In this document: in pieces, positions 1 to 5,450 of the stretch
How positions within the stretch are numbered: the stretch's first letter is position 1
Layout of the letters: each line of letters begins with the position of its first letter
NCBI GenBank assembly: GCA_003643975.1
Contig: QNAR01000112.1
Span: 1-5,877, forward strand
Direction of reading: 5' to 3'
DNA: 5,877 bases
Source of the DNA: Thermotogae bacterium
GTDB taxonomy: Bacteria; Thermotogota; Thermotogae; Petrotogales; Kosmotogaceae
Made by a program: the position numbers and the translations under genes
The notes under the pieces: model-generated
The model's database searches: none
The model's input: the letters and a program-made list of their open reading frames with translations, nothing else
What the model was told of the DNA's origin: nothing

Positions 1-348
1 CGGGTCAAGATCATCAACAGAACACTCATGGGGCTCACTCAATACATCAATAGAAATGATAATGTCATTAAGCTCCTCTTTAGAAAGTGGATGGAATCTT
101 GGATCTCTCGTTGCAGCAGCAATGGCATTGTCACGAATTTCTTCTGCAAGGGTATCTTTCATTGGGAGAATGGTGCCAATGCAGCCTCGGAGGTCGCCAT
201 TTTTTTTGTGCAATGTGACAAAACAGCCTGCCTTTTTCGATATTAACTCAGTAGAAAGCGAGCCAGGTATGTCTGGATAGACTCCCTGTATTATAAAAGA
301 CTCAAGTACTGTCCAAGCCCATTTCACATGTGGAGAATTCCCTTTCAT
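1..348 (-). CDS. AMMECR1-family protein (AmmeMemoRadiSam system protein A-like), C-terminus cut by window edge
   Basis: Reading the minus strand from ATG at 348 gives 116 codons with no stop before the left edge, so the C-terminus is missing. The protein matches the AMMECR1 family (PF01871). It has an N-terminal helix beginning SPHVKWAWTVLESF, a core strand GCFVTLHKKNG (41-51), the family hallmark LRGCIG (53-58), and a later block with RDPRF (81-85) and the strand IIISIDVLSE. Full-length family members are usually about 170-200 residues, so roughly a third is missing. The biochemical function of the family is not established. In prokaryotes it often occurs with a MEMO-like protein and a radical SAM enzyme, neither of which is visible here. 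The start lies 8 bases after the pfk stop, which suggests an operon. A GTG at 357-355, overlapping the pfk TAG, is an in-frame alternative start three codons upstream. No strong ribosome binding site precedes either start, so translational coupling to pfk is plausible. Confidence 0.88.
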   Translation of the reverse strand, partial: MKGNSPHVKWAWTVLESFIIQGVYPDIPGSLSTELISKKAGCFVTLHKKNGDLRGCIGTILPMKDTLAEEIRDNAIAAATRDPRFHPLSKEELNDIIISIDVLSEPHECSVDDLDP

Positions 349-356
349 AAAAATCA

Positions 357-1379
357 CTATCCAAAGAAAATTTGTGCGAGCTTATAATAATCAAATGGAA
401 CAAATTTCTTTGTTGCGATTGCATATTGAAGGGGAATAGAAACAATATTATTTCCCTTCAACGCGACCATACGACCGAAATCCCGATCGATTACGAGCTT
501 CATTGCGTGAACCCCGTATCTTGTCCCAAGAACTCTATCAAAAGCTGTAGGAGTGCCTCCTCTTAACAGATGCCCTAGAACCACCGAGCGGGTATCATAG
601 CCCGTGCGTTCCTTGATAATTTCGGACAAGTAATGTGCAATTCCTCCCAATCTAATATGTCCAAAAGCATCTATTTCGTTTTTGTCACCAACGATATTTT
701 CAAGTTCCGTAGGTTTAAATCCCTCCGCAACAGCTATGATCATATAACCTTTGTCTTCCATTCTCTTCTTAACATATTCGATTATTTCATCCAGCGTCAT
801 TGGGTACTCAGGAATGAGAATCAAATGAGCACCAGCAGCAAGTCCAGCTTCAATAGTAATCCAGCCAGCGTCCCGCCCCATCAGTTCAACAATGATCACC
901 CTACCATGAGATTTTGCGGTAGAGTGAAGTCTGTCGATGGCATCAGCTCCAACGTTCACGGCAGTATGATACCCGAAGGTGAAATCCGTGTTAGACACAT
1001 CGTTGTCAATTGTTTTGGGAACCCCAATTACATTATAACCTAACGATGAAAGCTTAGCTGCCACAGAAAGCGTGTCATCTCCACCGATAGCAATGATTAC
1101 ATCAATTCCAAGTTGTTTTATGTTTTCTTCTAATTTTTTCCTTGACTCTTCATCTTTGAAGGGATTAGTCCTTGAAGTTCCTAAAATTGTACCACCGATG
1201 ATATGTATTCCTTCAACATCATCATCAGTCAAAACGGTGTATTCAGGATTCACAAGACCTTTCCAACCGTGCATTATGCCGAGGATTTCAACATCATCTG
1301 GAGAAGATTTAACAATGCCCCTAATAACGGCGTTCAATCCAGGGCAATCTCCACCGCCTGTTAAGATTCCTATTCTCAT
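357..1379 (-). CDS. pfkA: 6-phosphofructokinase, probably pyrophosphate-dependent type
   Basis: This is a complete 340-residue phosphofructokinase, which interconverts fructose 6-phosphate and fructose 1,6-bisphosphate in cytoplasmic glycolysis/gluconeogenesis. Visible landmarks are the N-terminal phosphate-binding GILTGGGDCPGLNAVIRG (4-21), GTSR (67-70), GGDDT (99-103), PKTIDND (121-127, with D125 as the expected catalytic base), MGRDAGW (167-173), AEGF (218-221) and GHLLRGGTPTAFDR (269-282), which contributes sugar-phosphate ligands. ATP-dependent enzymes have Gly where this one has D102 and K122 (E. coli positions 104 and 124). Asp plus Lys there is the recognised signature of PPi-using members. 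At about 340 residues it resembles the short, group III-like enzymes rather than the long plant-type PPi enzymes. The reading frame stays open 99 codons further upstream, but that extension has no family similarity and runs antisense through rnr. The ATG at 1379 has a strong Shine-Dalgarno site and begins exactly at the conserved N-terminus. Fold confidence is very high; cofactor preference is inferred from two residues. Confidence 0.96.
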   Translation of the reverse strand: MRIGILTGGGDCPGLNAVIRGIVKSSPDDVEILGIMHGWKGLVNPEYTVLTDDDVEGIHIIGGTILGTSRTNPFKDEESRKKLEENIKQLGIDVIIAIGGDDTLSVAAKLSSLGYNVIGVPKTIDNDVSNTDFTFGYHTAVNVGADAIDRLHSTAKSHGRVIIVELMGRDAGWITIEAGLAAGAHLILIPEYPMTLDEIIEYVKKRMEDKGYMIIAVAEGFKPTELENIVGDKNEIDAFGHIRLGGIAHYLSEIIKERTGYDTRSVVLGHLLRGGTPTAFDRVLGTRYGVHAMKLVIDRDFGRMVALKGNNIVSIPLQYAIATKKFVPFDYYKLAQIFFG

Positions 1380-1386
1380 GTTTATG

Positions 1387-1392
1387 CCTCCT
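1387..1392 (-). promoter_or_regulatory. Ribosome binding site of pfk (decides the start)
   Basis: The minus strand reads AGGAGG here, followed by 7 bases and then ATG at 1379. This near-ideal Shine-Dalgarno site fixes the start at MRIGIL and rules against the 99-residue upstream extension of the open frame. Confidence 0.93.
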
Positions 1393-1396
1393 ATTT

Positions 1397-1424
1397 TTGA
1401 TATCTTATACTTTATAATTATAAC
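1397..1424 (+). promoter_or_regulatory. Candidate rnr promoter
   Basis: TTGATA (1397-1402) matches the -35 consensus at five of six bases. After a 16-bp spacer comes TATAAC (1419-1424), five of six to the -10 consensus. Transcription would start near 1431, giving a leader of about 28 bases. A perfect TATAAT at 1413-1418 also exists, but no good -35 lies at a normal distance from it. The elements interleave with those of the pfk promoter on the opposite strand. Confidence 0.55.
1412..1423. repeat. Perfect 12-bp palindrome carrying -10 hexamers on both strands
   Basis: TTATAATTATAA equals its own reverse complement. It contains TATAAT at 1413-1418 on the plus strand and at 1422-1417 on the minus strand, in the middle of the 79-bp gap between divergent pfk and rnr. 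It has no spacer and is all A/T, so it is better explained as a symmetric promoter core than as an RNA hairpin. Confidence 0.85.
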
Positions 1425-1425
1425 A
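1417..1425 (-). promoter_or_regulatory. Candidate pfk promoter, extended -10 element
   Basis: The minus strand reads TGT-TATAAT, a perfect extended -10 (TGn plus consensus hexamer). At the expected -35 distance I see only weak matches (TTCTAA or TCTAAT around 1440-1446), which is compatible with an extended -10 promoter. Transcription would start near 1410, leaving a leader of about 30 bases that contains the AGGAGG site. The hexamer lies inside the palindrome shared with the rnr promoter. Confidence 0.6.
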
Positions 1426-1444
1426 CGACAGGATCTTACATTAG

Positions 1445-1452
1445 AAAGGAGG
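1445..1452 (+). promoter_or_regulatory. Ribosome binding site of rnr (decides the start)
   Basis: AAAGGAGG is a full Shine-Dalgarno match, 6 bases ahead of the ATG at 1459. The frame is open a further 129 codons upstream through the antisense of pfk. This site, together with the RNase R N-terminal domain starting at MKLTRDELL, shows that the upstream part is not translated. Confidence 0.95.
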
Positions 1453-1458
1453 AATAGA

Positions 1459-3654
1459 ATGAAACTTACGAGGGATGAGCTATTGAAAGTAATATCTTCG
1501 CCAAAATATATCCCTGCGACTCTTACAGAGCTCGCAAAGAAATTGAAGATTCGAGATAAAAAAGAAAGGCAGGAATTACGTTCAATATTGAAAGAATTAG
1601 TGGAGATGGGAAGAGTTATCAAAGATTCACGTAGCAGGTATATTATTCCGGGCGAAAACATAACAACTGGAAACATAAGGTTTTCTCGAAAAGGGCTTGG
1701 AGCAATTGTTTTTACAGGAGAGGGTGAGCAGATTTATATTGGAGGCGAAGATACCGGTTTTGCTCTTGATGGGGATAAGGTACTAGTTGAAAAGAGCGGG
1801 AGGTTTCGTGATATTGCTCGTGGAAGAATAATAAAAATCCTGAAACGCAAACGCGAAAAAATCGTTGGAACCTTTATAACAAAAGGCTTATTCGCTTTCG
1901 TAATTCCAGACGATACCCGTATAAAATTCGATTTCTATATTCCACCTGAACATTACAACAATGCCAGCCCTGATGAAAAAGTGGTGATCAGAATCACTAA
2001 ATACCCGGCAAGAGGGCGAAATCCTGAGGGAATAGTTGAAAAAGTGCTTGGCACGGTAGACGATCCAGCAGTGGATCTGCCATCAATTGTTTTCAAACAT
2101 GAACTTCCTGAACCTGGCTGGTTCCCTGAAGAAGTTTTAGAAGAAGCGAAAAGAGTATCTCGAGAACCAGGACCTTCTGAGAGGAAAAAGAGAAAGAACT
2201 TCACTAAAGAGCGGATTTTCACGATTGATGGTGAAGATGCGAAAGACTTTGATGATGCCATAGGCATAAAAAAGCTTCCAAACGGAAATTTCCTTCTTGG
2301 TGTTCATATTGCTGATGTTTCTCATTATGTGAAAGAAGGTTCCAAATTGGATCACGAAGCCTACGAACGAGGTACCTCTGTTTATTTACTAGATACAGTC
2401 ATACCAATGCTTCCCTTCGAACTTTCAAATAATATCTGTTCTTTACGTGAAGGCGTTGATCGTCTGACTCTCTCATTGGAAATGGAAATCACTTCTATGG
2501 GGAAACTTGTGGACTACAAAATAAGTGAAGGTATTATACGTTCGGTGAGAAGATTGACATATAAAGAGGTGAACCGTTTTTTGCAGGGGGACAATGACCC
2601 ACTATTGCAAAAAAAACTTGCCCCTGTGAAGGATGAATTGCTAGTTGCAAGGGAATTAGCTAAAGCACTACGAGACTGGCGAAAAAAAAGAGGTTCGGTA
2701 ATGGATATTTCATCAAGGGAAGCAAAAATAATCACGAACAAAAAGGGGCTGGTAATAGATATAGTTCCTCAAGAGCGCGGAGAATCTGAAGTCATGATAG
2801 AAGAATTCATGATCAGGGCTAACGAAACCGTTGCGGAAATATTTGCTGCTCAGGGACTCCCCTTCGTGTATAGAATACATGAAGAACCTGATTCTGATGC
2901 TCTATTCCAGCTGAAGAATTATCTGGAAGCCATCGGGTTGGAAATAAAAATGCCCAGAAATATTCATCCCAAAGCATTTCAGCAAATACTTGAAAAAACG
3001 AAGGATCACCCTTTGCATTCATCAATCGAGAGAGTAGTTGTTCGTTCGATGAAGAGAGCCATATATTCTGAGCAGAATTTAGGTCACTTCGGCCTTGCTT
3101 CAGAGGCGTATACGCATTTTACATCCCCTATAAGACGCTATCCCGACCTTATTGTACATAGATTACTGAGAAAACTGATAAAAGAAAGTACATTTAGCCA
3201 TAAAGAGATTGAAAAATACGAAGAAGTCCTACCAAAAATAGCCGATCACTGCTCAAAGCGCGAAAGAATAGCGAACGAAGCAGAATGGGATTTGCTGGAT
3301 ATGAAAAAAGTAGAATATATGAGTTATCATATAGGAGAACGCTTTGAGGCTGTAATAACAGGCGTTACGAAATTCGGGCTTTTTGTCGAAATTCCCGAAA
3401 AATTGATTTCCGGTCTCGTCCATATCTCTACCCTTGATGATTACTATGAGTTTGATGAGAAATCAAACATCCTGGTGGGAAAGCACAGAAATAGGATCTT
3501 TCGAATAGGTGATGAACTCATTGTTCAAGCTGTAAGGGCAGATAAAACAACCATGGAAATTGATTTTGTGATAGTTGAAAAAGAGGAGAAATATATTCCA
3601 AGGAAAACAAAATCGCGAAAAAAATCTTCAAAAAGAAAAAAGAGGGCCCATTAA
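1459..3654 (+). CDS. rnr: Ribonuclease R (RNB/S1-domain 3'-5' exoribonuclease)
   Basis: This complete 731-residue protein belongs to the RNase II/R family. These enzymes hydrolyse RNA processively from the 3' end, releasing nucleotide 5'-monophosphates. RNase R also digests structured RNA in rRNA, tRNA and mRNA decay. Domains in order are a winged-helix HTH (about 1-65), two cold-shock/OB folds (about 66-130 and 132-200), the RNB catalytic domain (about 245-575), an S1 RNA-binding domain (626-705) and a lysine/arginine-rich tail (709-731). The active-site block TIDGEDAKDFDDA (255-267) supplies the metal-binding aspartates D257, D263, D265 and D266, with D265 equivalent to the key catalytic Asp of RNase II/R. 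GVHIADVSHYV (281-291) and HFTSPIRRYPDLIVHR (553-568) are further family signatures. The HTH and basic tail favour RNase R over RNase II. It lies alone on its strand, divergent from pfk and convergent with the ferritin-like gene. The last codons form part of a terminator hairpin, with the TAA in its loop. Confidence 0.97.
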   Translation: MKLTRDELLKVISSPKYIPATLTELAKKLKIRDKKERQELRSILKELVEMGRVIKDSRSRYIIPGENITTGNIRFSRKGLGAIVFTGEGEQIYIGGEDTGFALDGDKVLVEKSGRFRDIARGRIIKILKRKREKIVGTFITKGLFAFVIPDDTRIKFDFYIPPEHYNNASPDEKVVIRITKYPARGRNPEGIVEKVLGTVDDPAVDLPSIVFKHELPEPGWFPEEVLEEAKRVSREPGPSERKKRKNFTKERIFTIDGEDAKDFDDAIGIKKLPNGNFLLGVHIADVSHYVKEGSKLDHEAYERGTSVYLLDTVIPMLPFELSNNICSLREGVDRLTLSLEMEITSMGKLVDYKISEGIIRSVRRLTYKEVNRFLQGDNDPLLQKKLAPVKDELLVARELAKALRDWRKKRGSVMDISSREAKIITNKKGLVIDIVPQERGESEVMIEEFMIRANETVAEIFAAQGLPFVYRIHEEPDSDALFQLKNYLEAIGLEIKMPRNIHPKAFQQILEKTKDHPLHSSIERVVVRSMKRAIYSEQNLGHFGLASEAYTHFTSPIRRYPDLIVHRLLRKLIKESTFSHKEIEKYEEVLPKIADHCSKRERIANEAEWDLLDMKKVEYMSYHIGERFEAVITGVTKFGLFVEIPEKLISGLVHISTLDDYYEFDEKSNILVGKHRNRIFRIGDELIVQAVRADKTTMEIDFVIVEKEEKYIPRKTKSRKKSSKRKKRAH

Positions 3655-3667
3655 AAGGCCCTCTTTT
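3638..3667. terminator. Bidirectional intrinsic terminator shared by rnr and the ferritin-like gene
   Basis: An 11-bp perfect stem pairs AAAAGAGGGCC (3638-3648) with GGCCCTCTTTT (3657-3667) around an 8-base loop (3649-3656). The rnr stop TAA (3652-3654) sits in the loop, so the 5' arm is coding sequence. For plus-strand transcripts the U-run is short (3664-3667, then AUC). For minus-strand transcripts the 3' arm runs into a long U-tract, six U, one C, five U (3641 down to 3630), which is much the stronger arrangement. The ferritin-like gene's stop ends one base before the stem. Confidence 0.92.
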
Positions 3668-3668
3668 A

Positions 3669-4166
3669 TCAATAAAGTGGTGTGAATCCCTGGTCACCCC
3701 AATATTCCTTCATCAGATCATTGTATAACTTGAAAAGATTTTGCTGATGTTCTCTTTCCCAGCGTGCTAAATCATTGAATATCTGCCTTAATTTTTCAGA
3801 ATCCGCCTTTTTCGCAGCGTCACTGTAAAAGTCTGCAAAATCCTTTTCAATAAGATAAGCTGTTCTCAGTACTGAGAGGTCACCAACGACATTGTCGATA
3901 GAAATGCCTTTGAGCTCTGTTTTTGTTCTTTCTACAAATATATTCATTGGCGGTAGAGAAGTGATGTTTATTTCATCGCCACGGCTTACATTCTCGATGA
4001 GGCTCATAATATAGTTCACATGCTGGCGTTCCATTTCTTCGAGAGTTTCAAATGTTTCTCTAACATTGGGGGTTTTTACAGCATGTTTTTTATCTCTGTA
4101 AAATTCCATTCCTTCCCTTTCTCTAACAAGTGCGAATTTCAATATACCAATAATTTTCTCGTTCAT
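3669..4166 (-). CDS. Ferritin-like diiron domain protein (rubrerythrin-related, COG1633 type)
   Basis: A complete 165-residue, mostly helical protein with the two-fold ligand pattern of the ferritin-like superfamily. The likely diiron ligands are E16 in EREGMEFY, E46 and H49 in MERQHVNY (an ExxH motif), E107 in LIEKDFADFY, and E137 and H140 in WEREHQQN (the second ExxH). This spacing resembles rubrerythrin-type four-helix bundles, which in anaerobes serve in peroxide/oxygen defence or iron handling. There is no C-terminal rubredoxin domain and not a single cysteine, so it is not a classical rubrerythrin and would need an external electron donor if it is a peroxidase. No signal peptide is visible, so it is probably cytoplasmic. 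GGAGGTGG ends 4 bases ahead of the ATG at 4166 (GGAGG core 7 bases away), fixing the start. It is convergent with rnr and divergent from the TPR gene. The actual substrate cannot be told from sequence. Confidence 0.88.
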   Translation of the reverse strand: MNEKIIGILKFALVREREGMEFYRDKKHAVKTPNVRETFETLEEMERQHVNYIMSLIENVSRGDEINITSLPPMNIFVERTKTELKGISIDNVVGDLSVLRTAYLIEKDFADFYSDAAKKADSEKLRQIFNDLARWEREHQQNLFKLYNDLMKEYWGDQGFTPLY

Positions 4167-4170
4167 AGAA

Positions 4171-4178
4171 CCACCTCC
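4171..4178 (-). promoter_or_regulatory. Ribosome binding site of the ferritin-like gene
   Basis: The minus strand reads GGAGGTGG, with the GGAGG core 7 bases from the ATG at 4166. It is among the strongest Shine-Dalgarno matches in the window, implying efficient translation. Confidence 0.9.
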
Positions 4179-4205
4179 AATAAAAACTTAACACAATGCC
4201 ATTCA

Positions 4206-4233
4206 TTGCCAAAACAATTAACAACAGTATGTA
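4206..4233. promoter_or_regulatory. Weak candidate promoter region for the divergent ferritin-like and TPR genes
   Basis: The gap 4167-4280 must hold promoters for both flanking genes, but neither is clear. On the plus strand TTGCCA (4206-4211, five of six to -35) is followed after 16 bp by TATGTA (4228-4233), only a three-of-six -10. On the minus strand TTGGCA (4212-4207) overlaps it and lies 16 bp before TAAGTT, which is preceded by TGT (extended -10 style). Both readings share the near-palindrome TTGCCAA. The call is tentative. Confidence 0.28.
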
Positions 4234-4256
4234 TTTCACTGTGAGTTCACTTTCAC
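4234..4256. repeat. Cluster of TTCAC repeats and small inverted repeats, possible operator
   Basis: Three copies of (T/G)TTCAC occur at 4234-4239, 4245-4250 and 4251-4256. Intervening GTGA creates the small inverted repeats TCACTGTGA (4236-4244) and GTGAGTTCAC (4241-4250). The cluster lies 25-47 bases ahead of the TPR start, about where transcription would begin, so a repressor site is conceivable. The repeats are short and may be chance. Confidence 0.35.
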
Positions 4257-4265
4257 GTCGTTAAA

Positions 4266-4275
4266 AGAAAGGTGA
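4266..4275 (+). promoter_or_regulatory. Ribosome binding site of the TPR gene (decides the start)
   Basis: AGAAAGGTGA ends 5 bases before the ATG at 4281. An in-frame GTG at 4272 lies inside this site and therefore cannot be the start it serves, so ATG 4281 (MVKYGIF) is preferred over the GTG-initiated form three codons longer. Confidence 0.8.
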
Positions 4276-4280
4276 GACTG

Positions 4281-5417
4281 ATGGTTAAGTATGGTATATT
4301 TAATCTAAGGAGAGATTTGCATTTTGAACTCGCAGGAGGGATGTTTATGGAAGTTTACAGGATTATTCATAAAACACATGTATATGATATTGATCCCTTG
4401 GTGCCTTTTGCCATAGCTGTTGTTGACTTGATCTATGACAGAGACCTTGCCGCTGCGCATGAGGACCTTTCTGGTACGGGGCTTGAAAAATCGCTGGGAA
4501 CTATTGGAAAGCTAAGCGAGAACTTTGAGTGTATTACCCCTAATTTATATGCACCGATCGGACCTGAGGAATTCAGTGATTATCTCAATGAAGCCGAAGT
4601 TAAATTATCGATGATGAAGCAGGGGACTTTTGAAGGCTTGCATGACCGTATCATGACCCTTGCCGATCGTGGCGAATACGATGTGGCTCAACGATATCTT
4701 GATATTATCTACCAAGAGGGTGTGGACAAAGATATTGTTGCAGAATTAAAAGGCACTTTCTATATCGAGCAAGGAGAGATAAAAAGAGGCATAGAGTGGC
4801 TGAAAAAGGCTCTAGATGAAAATCCTTCTTTAGTTTCCGCATATTCAACACTTGGCCAAACTTATTTCAACCAGGGAAAATATGATGAAGCGATAAAATG
4901 CTGGGAGAAAGAATTGGAACTTGTTCCCAATCATATAGTTACCTATTTTATGCTTGCTGATGCTTACAGCCTTGCTGGTGAAAAAGAAAAAGCGGTGGAA
5001 ATTTTGCAAAAGCTTGTTGATAACGATCCAAATAATTTGCTTGCGAAGTACCAGCTTATGGAATTGTATGAAGAGCTGAAAAATATTGAAAAAGCCAGGG
5101 AACTAGAAAAGCAGATACTTGAAGCGGAGCCTACCTATACGAACGACATAGAAATCTGGGCAAGAGTACAATTCAAAAACGGAAACTATATCCGGGTTAA
5201 AAAAATCGTTGAAAAAGCTATCGATCAATCCCCGGGGTTTGAATATCTGAAAATTTTGCTTGTCATTCCGGAAATTAAACTTGGAAACAAGGAAAGCGCG
5301 AAAAAAATAATGCGAGAATTTCTAGACGAAAAAGTGTGGTATTATTACGGAAAGAAGGAACTCTTTGAAGAGTTTTTAACTCCTGAAGAAAGGAAAGTCT
5401 GTGAATTAGTTAAGTAG
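4281..5417 (+). CDS. TPR-repeat protein with unrecognised N-terminal region
   Basis: A complete 378-residue protein with no signal peptide or membrane segment, so probably cytoplasmic. The C-terminal two thirds are tetratricopeptide repeats. Good units are at about 153-186 (GTFYIEQGEIKRGIEWLKKA), 187-220 (LGQTYFNQGKYDEAIKCWEK), 221-254 (LADAYSLAGEKEKAVEILQK) and 255-288, with more degenerate helical pairs at about 119-150 and 289-350. Such arrays form a superhelical protein-binding surface. Residues 1-110 are not TPR and I do not recognise them. They contain an apparent hydrophobic helix, LVPFAIAVVDLIYDRDLAAA (40-59), and a TPNLYAPIGPEEF segment. The gene is followed after 33 bases, in the same frame and strand, by a prepilin peptidase gene, so a role connected with type IV pili or type II secretion is possible, but only by context. 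It diverges from the ferritin-like gene. The function is unknown. Confidence 0.85.
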   Translation: MVKYGIFNLRRDLHFELAGGMFMEVYRIIHKTHVYDIDPLVPFAIAVVDLIYDRDLAAAHEDLSGTGLEKSLGTIGKLSENFECITPNLYAPIGPEEFSDYLNEAEVKLSMMKQGTFEGLHDRIMTLADRGEYDVAQRYLDIIYQEGVDKDIVAELKGTFYIEQGEIKRGIEWLKKALDENPSLVSAYSTLGQTYFNQGKYDEAIKCWEKELELVPNHIVTYFMLADAYSLAGEKEKAVEILQKLVDNDPNNLLAKYQLMELYEELKNIEKARELEKQILEAEPTYTNDIEIWARVQFKNGNYIRVKKIVEKAIDQSPGFEYLKILLVIPEIKLGNKESAKKIMREFLDEKVWYYYGKKELFEEFLTPEERKVCELVK

Positions 5418-5438
5418 AGATATAGAATAGACATAATA

Positions 5439-5444
5439 TGGTGG
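5439..5444 (+). promoter_or_regulatory. Ribosome binding site of the prepilin peptidase gene
   Basis: TGGTGG precedes the ATG at 5451 with a 6-base gap. It is a partial Shine-Dalgarno match, weaker than the others here. The ATG at 5438 is out of frame, and the only upstream in-frame stop is the TPR gene's own TAG, so the start at MPVIFFLLG rests mainly on the protein family's typical N-terminus. Confidence 0.6.
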
Positions 5445-5450
5445 TTAAAT

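Noticed and set aside
200..207. A run of eight A on the coding strand in the AMMECR1 gene (similar A8 runs near 2609-2616 and 2680-2687 in rnr) as a possible slippage or phase-variation site
   Set aside because: All frames read through intact with conserved motifs on both sides, and such runs are expected by chance in lysine-rich genes of AT-leaning genomes.
28..280. Two overlapping plus-strand open frames of about 72 residues near the left edge
   Set aside because: Both are antisense to the AMMECR1 gene, whose LRGCIG and RDPRF motifs show the minus strand is coding.
633..1043. A 136-residue plus-strand open frame opposite pfk
   Set aside because: It lies entirely within the well-supported pfk gene, has no recognisable domain and no convincing ribosome binding site, so it is a shadow frame.
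1072..1458. A 129-codon in-frame extension upstream of the RNase R start
   Set aside because: It is the antisense of pfk coding sequence. A full Shine-Dalgarno site precedes ATG 1459, and the RNase R N-terminal winged-helix domain begins there.
1380..1676. A 99-codon in-frame extension upstream of the phosphofructokinase start
   Set aside because: It runs antisense through the rnr start region, has no phosphofructokinase similarity, and the AGGAGG site directly before ATG 1379 fixes the start.
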